DNA of 64,000 bases from Enterobacteriaceae endosymbiont of Donacia cinerea (GTDB lineage: Bacteria; Pseudomonadota; Gammaproteobacteria; Enterobacterales; Enterobacteriaceae). Under the pieces are notes generated by a model. That model did no database searches. It was not told the DNA's origin and worked only from the letters and a program-made list of their open reading frames with translations. Location: contig NZ_CP046204.1 of NCBI RefSeq assembly GCF_012569925.1, forward strand, positions 354,817-418,816, read 5' to 3'. The translations under genes were made by a program, and so were the position numbers. The first letter of the stretch is position 1; the number at the start of each line of letters is the position of its first letter. Positions 32,839 through 42,167 of this stretch are shown piece after piece.

Positions 32839-35292
32839 TTAAATTAAACGTAATAAATCATTTAATACTCCTGCTGCAGTAACATTATTTCCTGCACCGT
32901 ATCCTCTTAATATTAATGGATATGGTTGATAATAATTAGTATAAAAAGCAAAAGAATTTTCTCCATTTTTTATTTTAAAAAAAGGATGATTATTATCAAT
33001 TTGTATAATTTTTACTTTACACACACCTTTTGAATTTATACTACCTATATAACGTAATACTTTATTATTTTTTTTTGCTTCTTGAATTTTTTTTGTGTAA
33101 ATCACATCTAATTCTGATAAAGACTCCAAAAATTCTTTAAGAGAATCTTTTTTATTAAATTTATTTGGTATAATAGATTCAATAATAATATCATTTAATT
33201 CTATATTTAATCCAATTTCTCTAGCTAATATAAGTAATTTTCTAGCTACATCTATTCCAGTAAGATCTGATCTTGGATCTGGTTCAGTAAAACCCATTTT
33301 TTTAGCCATAATTATTGATTTTGATAAAGTAACGCCTTCTTCTAACTTACCAAAAATAAATGAAAGTGAACCTGATAAAATTCCAATAAAATTATTAAGT
33401 TTATCACCTGTTTTTATTATGTTTTGTAATGTATTAATTACTGGTAATCCAGCACCAACATTAGTTTCATAATAAAAGTTTAAATGTAATTTATTTGCTA
33501 TTGAACGTATTTCTTTATAATATTTTATTGTAGATGAATTTGCTTTTTTATTAGTAGCAATTATATTAAAACCATCATATAAAAAATCTATATATTTATC
33601 TGCAATTGTTTGTGAAGAAGTACAATCAATAATTACGGGTTTAATAAATTTATATTTTTTACATTCATGTAATAATTTTTCTATTGTATAATGATTATTA
33701 ATATCATTATTAATTTTTTTTTTCCAATTTTTAACATTAATACCATTTATATTAAATAAACAATTTTTTGTATTAATAATACTACAAATTTTTAAATTAA
33801 TATTTTTATTTTTAAAATAATATTTATTTTGATCAATTTGTTTTAATAAAGTACTACCAATACCTCCAGTACCTATTATAAAAATTTCTAAAATTTTTTC
33901 TTTATGAAATAATATTTTATGTGCTATTTTTATAATATTTTTTGCATATTTTTCTTTTATAACAACAGTAATATAATTTTGAAAAATATTTTGTGATATA
34001 GTAAATATCTTTATATTTGTTATTTTAAAAATATTTAAAAATTTAGAAATTAAATTTGTAGAATAATTAATATTATTATTAACTAATGTAATTAACGATA
34101 AATTTTGAATTATTTTAATTGATTTAATTAAATTATATTTAAATTCTAAATAAAATTCTTCTTTTAATAAAATATTTAAATTATTTAAATCTTTATCTAA
34201 AATTAAAATATTAATATTACAATCTTCTGAAGATTGGGTAATAAAATAAATAGATATTTTTAATTTAAAAATAAAAAATAATATTCGTGATATAATATTT
34301 TTTATTTGTTTATTCTTATCACCACTAATATTTAACATAGATATATTTTTTAATTCAGTAATTCCTTTTATTTTAGGTAAGATATTTTTTTTTTTATCAA
34401 AACTACTAATTAAAGTTCCAGTAGATTTTATATTCATTATATTTTTAATAACACAAGGTATATTATTTTGTAACATTGGTGCTAGAGTTTTATAATGAAT
34501 TACTTTCGCTCCAAAATATGCTAATTTTATAGCTTCTTTATAGGTAATAAATTTTAATAAATGAGTATTTGATATTAAATTAGGATCTGCTGTATATATA
34601 CCATTAACATCAGTCCAAATTTCACAATATTTAGCTTTTAAACAAACAGCTAATACTGCTGCAGAATAATCAGAACCATTTCTACCTAATAATACTGTTT
34701 CTTTTTTTTCATTAACTGCAGAAAATCCCGGCATTAATATTACGTTAATGTTTAATAAATTAATATTTTTAATGTTTTTAAAAGTTAAATCAATATCTAC
34801 TGTTGATTCTAAATAAGTTCCATATGCTGATAAATATTTTTTAGGAGAAATTATAAATATTTTATATTTTTTTATTTTTAATAAACTTTCTAACAAAAGA
34901 ATAGAAAATTTTTCACCTTGTGATAAAATTTTTGCTTTAATGATATTAGGACAATAATTAAGTAAATTAATACCATATAATAATTTTTCTATTTTATTAA
35001 TAATTTTATTTATATTATTATTTATAGTATAAATATCTAAATTTTTTATATTTTTTTTTAAATTATTAGTTAAATTTATAAAAAATTCTTGGATATAAAT
35101 TATATCTTTTTTATAATTTTTTTTTTTTATAGATTTTTCTATCATTTTTTCTAAAATATTTGTAATATTTGCAGGAGCGGATAAAACAACTGCTATTTTT
35201 TCATTCTTTAAATACATATTAATTATATTAATTATTAATAAAAATCTTTCTGCATTTTTTAAAGATGTTCCACCAAATTTCAATACTCTCAT
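32839..35292 (-). CDS. thrA: Bifunctional aspartokinase I / homoserine dehydrogenase I, regulatory domain eroded
   Basis: Catalyses the first and third steps from aspartate to homoserine. 817 residues (E. coli 820). The aspartokinase domain begins MRVLKFGGTS and keeps LLGRNGSDYSAAVLA near 201 and WTDVNGIYTADP near 226. The homoserine dehydrogenase domain starts with the NAD(P) loop GTGGIGSTLL near 474 and keeps GAGLPVINTLQN and GILSGSLSFIFGKLEEG. Between them, the two ACT modules that bind threonine in E. coli have lost their glycine loops: SGPGM becomes SGDKN (323-327), VGDGM becomes VNNNI (404-408), and QGSSERS becomes QNIFQNY (434-440). The catalytic domains look functional; relaxed feedback inhibition is inferred. 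The ribosome binding site is good (AGGTAGG). Confidence 0.96.
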   Translation of the reverse strand: MRVLKFGGTSLKNAERFLLIINIINMYLKNEKIAVVLSAPANITNILEKMIEKSIKKKNYKKDIIYIQEFFINLTNNLKKNIKNLDIYTINNNINKIINKIEKLLYGINLLNYCPNIIKAKILSQGEKFSILLLESLLKIKKYKIFIISPKKYLSAYGTYLESTVDIDLTFKNIKNINLLNINVILMPGFSAVNEKKETVLLGRNGSDYSAAVLAVCLKAKYCEIWTDVNGIYTADPNLISNTHLLKFITYKEAIKLAYFGAKVIHYKTLAPMLQNNIPCVIKNIMNIKSTGTLISSFDKKKNILPKIKGITELKNISMLNISGDKNKQIKNIISRILFFIFKLKISIYFITQSSEDCNINILILDKDLNNLNILLKEEFYLEFKYNLIKSIKIIQNLSLITLVNNNINYSTNLISKFLNIFKITNIKIFTISQNIFQNYITVVIKEKYAKNIIKIAHKILFHKEKILEIFIIGTGGIGSTLLKQIDQNKYYFKNKNINLKICSIINTKNCLFNINGINVKNWKKKINNDINNHYTIEKLLHECKKYKFIKPVIIDCTSSQTIADKYIDFLYDGFNIIATNKKANSSTIKYYKEIRSIANKLHLNFYYETNVGAGLPVINTLQNIIKTGDKLNNFIGILSGSLSFIFGKLEEGVTLSKSIIMAKKMGFTEPDPRSDLTGIDVARKLLILAREIGLNIELNDIIIESIIPNKFNKKDSLKEFLESLSELDVIYTKKIQEAKKNNKVLRYIGSINSKGVCKVKIIQIDNNHPFFKIKNGENSFAFYTNYYQPYPLILRGYGAGNNVTAAGVLNDLLRLI

Positions 35293-35623
35293 ATTGTTAA
35301 ACCTACCTAAAATTTTAAAATATAAAAATATGAATAAATATATTTATAATTTTTATGAAATAAATATATAACAATGATTTTATTATTTAAATTGAAATAT
35401 TTAATTTATTTATATTATTAAATAAATGAAGTTTTTTTATTTTAAATAAAATTTTTTAAAAAAAAGATTATAAATAGTTTAAAATAAAAAATAATTTTGT
35501 TTATATAAAATTACTATTTTTTATAAATTTTAAATTTATTTATATACATTATAACATGAATAATACATTATTAATTAAATAATTTAATAGTTTATATAAA
35601 TATTTTTATAAAACTAAATTATC
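35293..35623 (-). promoter_or_regulatory. Upstream region of thrABC with an extended -10 promoter candidate
   Basis: A 331-bp non-coding stretch between parC and thrA. On the minus strand, bases 35548-35556 read TGTTATAAT, a perfect extended -10 element, about 255 bp before the thrA start; no good -35 is visible. The leader that would follow contains no ATG before the thrA start and no run of threonine/isoleucine codons, so the E. coli thrL attenuator appears lost. I see no gene or RNA in the rest. Confidence 0.4.
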
Positions 35624-37867
35624 TTATTTTAAGAAAACATCTTTAATATTTTTAACATTTTTATATAAAAAACCTTTTCCTCCTTTAACTGAAAAAAATT
35701 TTTTTAATTCTTGATATTTTAATTCAAATTTTTTATTATTTGTTTTTATACAAATTATAGAATTTTTATTAATAAGAAATATCCATTTTAATTTATCTTT
35801 TTTTTGAATAAAATCTTTATTATTAATAAAAATTAATCTATTTCCTTTACCTCTAGAAAGTTTAGAAACTTCATCAATAGAAAATAATAAAAATTTATTT
35901 AAAAAAGATATAGCTAATATTTTAAAATTTTTATTTTTAATAACTAATGGTGGTAATAATTCAGCATTATCTGATAAATTAATAGATAATTTTCCATTTC
36001 TATTACAAGCGATTAAATCATTAAATTTACATATAAAGCCATAACCAGAACTAGAAGAAAGAATAATTTCTTTATTATTAGATTCTATTAATAAACTTTT
36101 AATTATAGATCCTTGTGGAATATTTAATTTTCCATTTAAAGGTTCTCCTTGACTACGAGCGGCAGGTAAAGAAAAAGAATCTATGCTATAACTACGTCCT
36201 TTTGAATCTAAAACAACTATAGTTTGATTTTTTTTACCTTTTACTGAAATAAAAAAAGAATCTCCTGATTTATAATTTAAACTTAAAGGATCTATAGTAT
36301 GACCTTTAGCACATCTAATCCAACCCATTTTAGATAAAATAATCGTAATAGGTTCACTTAAAATTAATTCAGATTCATTTAATAATTTTGCTTCTTTTCT
36401 TTTTTTAATAATTGAACGACGAGAATTTCCATAATTATTAGCAGATAATAAGATTTCTTTTTTTAAAAGTAAATCCATTTTTTTTTTTGAAAATAATATT
36501 TTTTCAATTTTTTTATGTTCTATTTCTAATTTTTTTTTTTCATTTATTAAATTATTTTCTTCTATAAATGAAACAGAACGTAATTTAAAATTAAGTAATG
36601 TTTCTATTTGTATATTAGTAAGATTAAATTTTTTTTTAATAATAGAGTGAGGATTTGGATTTAAACGAATAATTTTTATAAAATTTTCTAGATTAGAATA
36701 AATTATTAATAATCCTGTAATTATATGTAATCTTTTATTTATTTTTTTTAAATAAAAATTTAAACGTTTTTTTACTATTTTTCTTCTAAATAAAATCCAT
36801 TCTGATAATATTTCTATTAAATTTTTTACAGCAGGTTTATTATCTAAACCTATCATATTTAAATTAATACGATAACTTTTTTCTAAATCAGTCATAAAAA
36901 ATAAATGATACATAATTTGTTCAATTTTTAAATAATTAAAATTATTACGAATTATAATAACTATTCTAGTAGGATTTTCATAATCAGATTCATCTCTTAT
37001 TTCTTCAATCATCGGTAGTTTTTTATTTCTCATTTGTGTTGTAATTTGTTCAATAATACGTATTCCAGAAATTTGATATGGTAATGCTGTAATAATTACA
37101 GTATTATCTTTTATTTGCCATACTGCTCTTAATTTGATAGAACCTCTACCTTTTTCATATATTTTATAAATTTCATCTTTAGGTGTTATAATTTCACTTC
37201 CAGTCGGAAAATCTGGACCTTGAATAATATTTAAAATTTCATTTAATTTAATTTTAGGGTGATCAATTAATTTTATTATAGCATTAGATATTTCTTTAAT
37301 ATTATGAGGAGGAATATCTGTTGCCATACCTACTGCTATTCCTGTTGATCCATTTAAAATTATATTTGGTAAACATGCTGGTAATATTTTAGGTTCTAAT
37401 AATGTTCCATCAAAATTAGGTATAAATTTTACAGTACCTTTTTCTACTTCATTTAATAATATATCAGAATATTTTGCTAAACGAGATTCTGTATATCTCA
37501 TTGCAGCAAATGATTTAGGATCATCTTGAGAACCCCAATTTCCCTGACCTTCTATTAAAGGATATCTATAAGAAAAATGTTGTGCCATTAAAACCATTGC
37601 TTCATAACAAGCTGCATCTCCATGAGGGTGATATTTTCCAATAACATCACCAATTGTTCTAGCTGATTTTTTAAATTTACATGATGATTTTAATCCTAAT
37701 TCAAACATGGCATATATAATTCTTCTTTGTACTGGTTTTAAGCCATCACCAATATGGGGTAAGGCTCTATCAGAAATTACATAAATAGAATAGTTTAAAT
37801 AAGCGTGTTCTGCAAATTTATCCAATAATATTGTTTCTATTATATTTTTTTTTATTAACTTATTCAT
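35624..37867 (-). CDS. parC: DNA topoisomerase IV subunit A
   Basis: Type II topoisomerase subunit that decatenates daughter chromosomes. 747 residues (E. coli ParC 752). The N-terminal [20 protein letters not shown] is the family signature, and the active-site tyrosine lies in [15 protein letters not shown] near residue 120. The C-terminal beta-pinwheel is recognisable but lacks a GyrA-box, supporting ParC rather than GyrA. ParE is not in this window. Stands alone, divergent from aroF. Confidence 0.94.
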   Translation of the reverse strand: MNKLIKKNIIETILLDKFAEHAYLNYSIYVISDRALPHIGDGLKPVQRRIIYAMFELGLKSSCKFKKSARTIGDVIGKYHPHGDAACYEAMVLMAQHFSYRYPLIEGQGNWGSQDDPKSFAAMRYTESRLAKYSDILLNEVEKGTVKFIPNFDGTLLEPKILPACLPNIILNGSTGIAVGMATDIPPHNIKEISNAIIKLIDHPKIKLNEILNIIQGPDFPTGSEIITPKDEIYKIYEKGRGSIKLRAVWQIKDNTVIITALPYQISGIRIIEQITTQMRNKKLPMIEEIRDESDYENPTRIVIIIRNNFNYLKIEQIMYHLFFMTDLEKSYRINLNMIGLDNKPAVKNLIEILSEWILFRRKIVKKRLNFYLKKINKRLHIITGLLIIYSNLENFIKIIRLNPNPHSIIKKKFNLTNIQIETLLNFKLRSVSFIEENNLINEKKKLEIEHKKIEKILFSKKKMDLLLKKEILLSANNYGNSRRSIIKKRKEAKLLNESELILSEPITIILSKMGWIRCAKGHTIDPLSLNYKSGDSFFISVKGKKNQTIVVLDSKGRSYSIDSFSLPAARSQGEPLNGKLNIPQGSIIKSLLIESNNKEIILSSSSGYGFICKFNDLIACNRNGKLSINLSDNAELLPPLVIKNKNFKILAISFLNKFLLFSIDEVSKLSRGKGNRLIFINNKDFIQKKDKLKWIFLINKNSIICIKTNNKKFELKYQELKKFFSVKGGKGFLYKNVKNIKDVFLK

Positions 37868-37980
37868 TTATTATTTCCTAAGTGAAATTTTATATAAAAT
37901 ATACATTTTTATTATAAAGAAACTTTGTAATATTTTAACTATCAAATAATAAAATTTATATTTAAATTTTAATTATTAAA

Positions 37981-38010
37981 TTGAATTTTAAAGAATAAAT
38001 ATGTTATTTT
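37981..38010 (+). promoter_or_regulatory. Candidate promoter of aroF-tyrA
   Basis: TTGAAT (37981-37986) is followed after an 18-bp spacer by TATTTT (38005-38010), preceded by TG one base away, giving an extended -10. It lies 34 bp before the aroF start in the divergent parC/aroF gap (37868-38043). No TyrR box (TGTAAA-N6-TTTACA) is visible, consistent with loss of TyrR control. Weak evidence because the background is A/T-rich. Confidence 0.3.
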
Positions 38011-38043
38011 TATGCAATAATATTTTGTTTTGGATATTTTAAT

Positions 38044-39102
38044 ATGCAAAAAATTTATTTTAAGAATAAAAAAAATTTAGTAACTCCAAAAGAATTAAAA
38101 GACAAATTACCAATTTCTCATGAAATTAAAAAAAGTATATTAACTTCACGTTCAATTATATCAAATATTATTACTGGTAAAAACCATAGATTATTAATTA
38201 TTTGTGGACCTTGTTCTATTCATAATATTGATGAAGCAATAGAATATAGTAAATACTTAAAAAAAATGTTTTCTAAAATTCATCATAATATATATCTTGT
38301 TATGAGAGTATATTTTGAAAAACCTAGAACAATTTTAGGATGGAAAGGATTAATAAACGATCCATATATGGATTACTCTTTTAATATAAATAAAGGATTA
38401 TATTTAGCACGTAAATTACTAATAAAATTAGTTAAAAATAATATCCCATTAGCTACAGAAATTTTAGATCCTAATACATTAAAATATCTTGATGATCTTT
38501 TAAGTTGGATAGCTATTGGAGCACGTACAGTTGAATCGCAAATACATAGAGAAATAGCTTCTTCAGTTAAAATACCTGTAGGTTTTAAAAATAATATAAA
38601 TGGTAATATTCTTTCTGCTATAAATGCCATTCAAGCTTCTTCTACAGCACATCATTTTATGAGTACAGATAAAAATGGTAAAATTTGTATTATTAATACT
38701 AAAGGAAATAGAAATTGTCATCTTATTTTAAGAGGAGGACAAAAACCTAATTATTATAAATCTGATATAATAGAATGTGAAAAATCTTTATTAAAAGTAA
38801 AATTGAAACCTAAAATAATGATAGATTGTAGTCATGGTAATTCTAATAAAGATTTTAAAAAACAAAAATTAGTTATTGATTCGATAATTTCTCAAATTAA
38901 AGAAGGAAATAATTCTATTATGGGGATAATGATAGAGAGTTATATAAATGAAGGAAATCAAATTTTAAATATTAATAATTATAAAAAATTAAAATATGGC
39001 ATATCAATTACAGATGGATGTATAAATTTACAAACAACAAAAAATATTTTATATAAAATAAATAATGAATTAAATTCAATACTTAAATTACGTTCAATAT
39101 AA
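38044..39102 (+). CDS. aroF: DAHP synthase, AroF type, with feedback-resistant-like substitutions
   Basis: Condenses phosphoenolpyruvate and erythrose-4-phosphate, the first step of the shikimate pathway. 352 residues, the length of E. coli AroF/G/H. The active-site blocks CGPCSIH, RVYFEKPRT, GWKGLINDP, GARTVESQ, PVGFKN and MIDCSHGNSNKD are intact. AroF is preferred because tyrA follows 33 bp downstream, as in the E. coli aroF-tyrA operon. At residue 146 there is Leu in DPNTLKYL, where E. coli AroF has Pro148 and AroG Pro150; Leu at this site is a classical feedback-resistance change. The serine equivalent to AroG Ser180 is Lys (ASSVKIPVG). Loss of tyrosine inhibition is therefore likely, by inference. 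Confidence 0.94.
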   Translation: MQKIYFKNKKNLVTPKELKDKLPISHEIKKSILTSRSIISNIITGKNHRLLIICGPCSIHNIDEAIEYSKYLKKMFSKIHHNIYLVMRVYFEKPRTILGWKGLINDPYMDYSFNINKGLYLARKLLIKLVKNNIPLATEILDPNTLKYLDDLLSWIAIGARTVESQIHREIASSVKIPVGFKNNINGNILSAINAIQASSTAHHFMSTDKNGKICIINTKGNRNCHLILRGGQKPNYYKSDIIECEKSLLKVKLKPKIMIDCSHGNSNKDFKKQKLVIDSIISQIKEGNNSIMGIMIESYINEGNQILNINNYKKLKYGISITDGCINLQTTKNILYKINNELNSILKLRSI

Positions 39103-39135
39103 AAAAATATTAATAAAATATAATTATAAAAAAAT

Positions 39136-40206
39136 ATGTTAAATAAATTAAGTTTATTACGTAATAAAATTGATCTTTTAGATATAAAATTATTAGAGAT
39201 TTTATCTAAAAGATTAGAGTTAGTAAAAAAAATAGGATTAATAAAAAATCAATACGGACTACCAATTTATGTACCAGAAAGAGAAAAATATATAATTGAT
39301 TTAAAAAAAAAAGAAGCAAAAAAAAAGGGTATATCTCCTAATTTTATTGAAGATATATTCCATCGTGTAATTAAAGAATCATACTATTATGAAAAAATAA
39401 AAAAATTTAAAAAAATAAAACCTGATTTTACAGAAATATTAATTATTAGTCATGATAAAAAAATAAGCTATTTATTTAAAAATATGTTAACTATAACTGG
39501 ATATAATATAAAATATATAAAAGAGAAAAATCTAAATATTAATAATATAAATTATTTATTTAAAAACATAGGAATGCTTATTTTAGATATATCTAAAAAT
39601 TTTTTTGAAAAATTTATTAAAAAATTATTTCTTTTACCTAAAAATTGTATTTTAATTGACTTATCTCCTATAAAAGAAATATCTATAAAAAAAATATTAA
39701 AAATATATAAAGGACCTGTTCTAGGTTTATATTATTTTTTTGATTACCAAAAAAATTTTTTATTTAAAGAATCTATAATATACTGTGATGGTCGTAAAAA
39801 AAAATACTATTATTGGTTCTTAAAACAAATAGAAATTTGGGGATTAAAAATTGAATATATGAGTGTAATAGAACATGATCAATATGTTTTTTTTATAGAA
39901 TCACTAAAATATTTTTTTACATTAATATATAGTACTTTTTTAATAAAAAAGAAAATATCATTTAATAAAGTTTTAACTTTATTTAAGCCTATATCTTATT
40001 TAAATATATTTATTTTAAAAAATTTTTTTTTAGAAAATCCACAATTATATATAAATTTAATTACAGATTCAAAAAACAATATTGAAAATATTAAAAAACA
40101 TTTAGACTATATTAACAATCTTTCTTTTGTAATTGATAAAAAAAAAAAAATAAAAATAATTAATATTTTTAATAAAATTAAAAATTTATTAATATTTAAT
40201 AAATAA
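39136..40206 (+). CDS. tyrA: T-protein: chorismate mutase intact, prephenate dehydrogenase degenerate
   Basis: In E. coli this bifunctional enzyme converts chorismate to prephenate and then to 4-hydroxyphenylpyruvate. 356 residues (E. coli 373). The chorismate mutase domain (1-90) keeps R9, R26, K37 and the motif GLPIYVPERE. In the dehydrogenase part the NAD-binding GGGGQMG is replaced by SHDKKIS (105-111). The catalytic histidine of GLHPMFGPD is tyrosine (Y199 in GLYYFFDYQ), and the prephenate-binding arginines of PIYR...VGR are replaced by Tyr288 and Asn296. The fold still aligns to the end. Probable present role: chorismate mutase only. A 13-A run near 40138-40150 is in frame. Confidence 0.9.
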   Translation: MLNKLSLLRNKIDLLDIKLLEILSKRLELVKKIGLIKNQYGLPIYVPEREKYIIDLKKKEAKKKGISPNFIEDIFHRVIKESYYYEKIKKFKKIKPDFTEILIISHDKKISYLFKNMLTITGYNIKYIKEKNLNINNINYLFKNIGMLILDISKNFFEKFIKKLFLLPKNCILIDLSPIKEISIKKILKIYKGPVLGLYYFFDYQKNFLFKESIIYCDGRKKKYYYWFLKQIEIWGLKIEYMSVIEHDQYVFFIESLKYFFTLIYSTFLIKKKISFNKVLTLFKPISYLNIFILKNFFLENPQLYINLITDSKNNIENIKKHLDYINNLSFVIDKKKKIKIINIFNKIKNLLIFNK

Positions 40207-40263
40207 ATTTTAATAAAAATATAAAAAATATTTTTAATTAAATATTTAGATATAAAATTTTAA

Positions 40264-40298
40264 AAACTTAATATTAACCCAACTTTAATATTAAGTTT
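40264..40298. terminator. Bidirectional hairpin between tyrA and bamD
   Basis: A perfect 14-bp inverted repeat, AAACTTAATATTAA (40264-40277) and its complement (40285-40298), with the 7-base loop CCCAACT. It sits in the 99-bp gap between the convergent 3' ends of tyrA and bamD. A short T-rich stretch follows on the plus strand. The position and symmetry suggest a terminator for both genes. Confidence 0.6.
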
Positions 40299-40305
40299 CT
40301 TCATA

Positions 40306-41025
40306 TTATTTATTAATATTTATTTTACTATATGAATCTTGTAAAATTTTTTTAATTAAATTAATCTCTATACTATTAGGATATTCTTTTAAAAAAATTA
40401 AACATCTGTTAATTGTTGATATATAATTTTTCTTTTTAAAAAGAAACTGTATAATATTTAAATCAAATATTCTTACACGTTTTTTCATAGTAATTAATCT
40501 TTTTTTAAGATCATTAGTATATATATTATTAGGATAATTTTTAATAAATATTTCCGTATCATTAATAGCTAATTGAGTATAAAAAGGATTACAATCTTTT
40601 CTATTTATTCTAAATAAAGTTTGTATTCTAGTATTAGAATCTAAAGATATTTCAGATAAAATTCTAATATAAAAAATATAACTCATAAATGCAGAATAAT
40701 TATATGATTGTATAAATTCTTCAGTTAATTCTAAAACATTTAAAAAATCTTGATTAAGATAACTTAAATATATTAAATAAACTAAAATTTTTTCAGTATA
40801 CATATTATATGGATAATTAACATATAAATTACTAAATTTAATGAAAGCTTTATCATATTTTTTACTAGTTAAAATTTTTATAGCTTCTAAATATTCTTGT
40901 TTTAGAGAAGTTTTATAGTATTTTTTTTGTGAAATATAATTATATTTACAGCTAGTTGTAAATATTAATAATATACATATTAAAATATTAATAAAAAATA
41001 ATTTATTTTTTGTAAAAATTTTCAT
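40306..41025 (-). CDS. bamD: Outer-membrane assembly lipoprotein BamD
   Basis: Essential lipoprotein of the BAM complex that folds beta-barrel proteins into the outer membrane. 239 residues (E. coli 245). The N-terminal signal segment LFFINILICILLIFTTSC ends in a lipobox cysteine (C26). TPR-like repeats follow, with the family segments YVNYPYNMYTEK, DTEIFIKNYPNNIYTNDLKKRL and LIFLKEYPNS. Divergent from rluD, as in E. coli. Presence of BamD implies the cell still has an outer membrane with porin-like proteins. Confidence 0.9.
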   Translation of the reverse strand: MKIFTKNKLFFINILICILLIFTTSCKYNYISQKKYYKTSLKQEYLEAIKILTSKKYDKAFIKFSNLYVNYPYNMYTEKILVYLIYLSYLNQDFLNVLELTEEFIQSYNYSAFMSYIFYIRILSEISLDSNTRIQTLFRINRKDCNPFYTQLAINDTEIFIKNYPNNIYTNDLKKRLITMKKRVRIFDLNIIQFLFKKKNYISTINRCLIFLKEYPNSIEINLIKKILQDSYSKININK

Positions 41026-41100
41026 TTTGATTTTTTAAAAAAAGAAATATATTATATTAATATATACTAATTTAATTTTTAAATTATAAATATTAAATAT

Positions 41101-42053
41101 ATGCAATATATAAATTTAACTTTTAAAGTTTGTTTAAAATATGATAAAAAAAGATTAGATTTATTTCTTACTAAAAAAATTTTACAATTTTCAAGATCAC
41201 AAATAAAGAAAACTATTATTAATAATAATGTAAGAATAAATGATGTTGTTATTAACTTACCTAAAAAAAAATTTTTTTTAAAGATATAATTAAAATTAAT
41301 ATATTTATTACAGATAATAATATATGGAAAGCACAAAATTTATATTTAAATATAGTTTATGATGATAAATATATTTTAGTTATAAATAAAACTACTAATT
41401 TTGTTGTACATCCTGCTAATAAAAATAAAAATAATACTGTTTTTAACTCTTTATTATATAATTATCCCTTTTTAAGAGATGTACCTAGAGCAGGAATTAT
41501 ACATAGATTAGATAAAAATACAACAGGATTAATGATTATAGCAAAAAATATGAATTCATATTTTTTTTTAAAAAAAGAATTAAAAAATCATAATATTATT
41601 AGAGAATATGAAGCTATTGTAAATGGAGTAATTAAAACTAATGGAATAATAAATTATCCAATAAAACGTATATATAAAAAACATAATATTTGTATGCAAA
41701 TTAATTTATTAGGTAAAAAATCAATAACAAAATATTTTATAAAAAATATATTTAAAAATCATACTCATTTAAGAGTCAGATTAAAAACAGGGAGAACACA
41801 TCAAATTAGAGTACATTTATCACATATTAATCATAGTATTGTTGGTGATCCAGTTTATAAAAAATTTAAAAATTTTTCTTTAATCAATAATTTTTATAAA
41901 AAAAAAATTAATGAAATTATTCAAAGACAAGCTTTACATGCTTGTTATTTGAAATTTATGCATCCATTTTTCAACATAAATATTAAATTATTTTCAATAA
42001 TACCAAATGATATAAGTAATTTAATTAATTTTTTGAAAAAAAATAAAAATTAA
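41101..42053 (+). pseudogene. rluD: 23S rRNA pseudouridine synthase RluD with a frameshift
   Basis: Makes pseudouridines 1911, 1915 and 1917 in 23S rRNA helix 69. The first frame (41101-41289) encodes the S4 RNA-binding domain (RLDLFLTKKILQFSRSQIKK) and stops. From about 41277 the -1 frame continues without interruption: IIKIN, then NIVYDDKYILVINKTTNFVVHPA, then the catalytic IIHRLDKNTTGLMIIAKN, then RTHQIRVHLSH, to the stop at 42053. Joined, the product would be ~317 residues (E. coli 326). The break lies in A9T8 (41263-41279), one base short. The sequence T TTT TTA (41274-41280) there is a canonical -1 slippery heptamer. It may be expressed by slippage, be a young pseudogene, or reflect a sequence error. 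Confidence 0.85.
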
Positions 42054-42167
42054 AATATTAAACATAATAAAAAATATATTTATTTAAAAAATAATTTTAT
42101 TAAAATAAATAATTAGTTTATAATATTAATATCGAATTGTATCTTTTAATTAAGAGTGATAAAAAGT

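Noticed and set aside
35293..35540. Possible thrL leader peptide and attenuator
   Set aside because: No ATG and no run of Thr/Ile codons precede thrA on its strand; no G/C stem followed by T.
41079..41336. Minus-strand open frame of 85 codons
   Set aside because: Opposite to the rluD N-terminus; hydrophobic only because it is antisense to lysine/asparagine codons.
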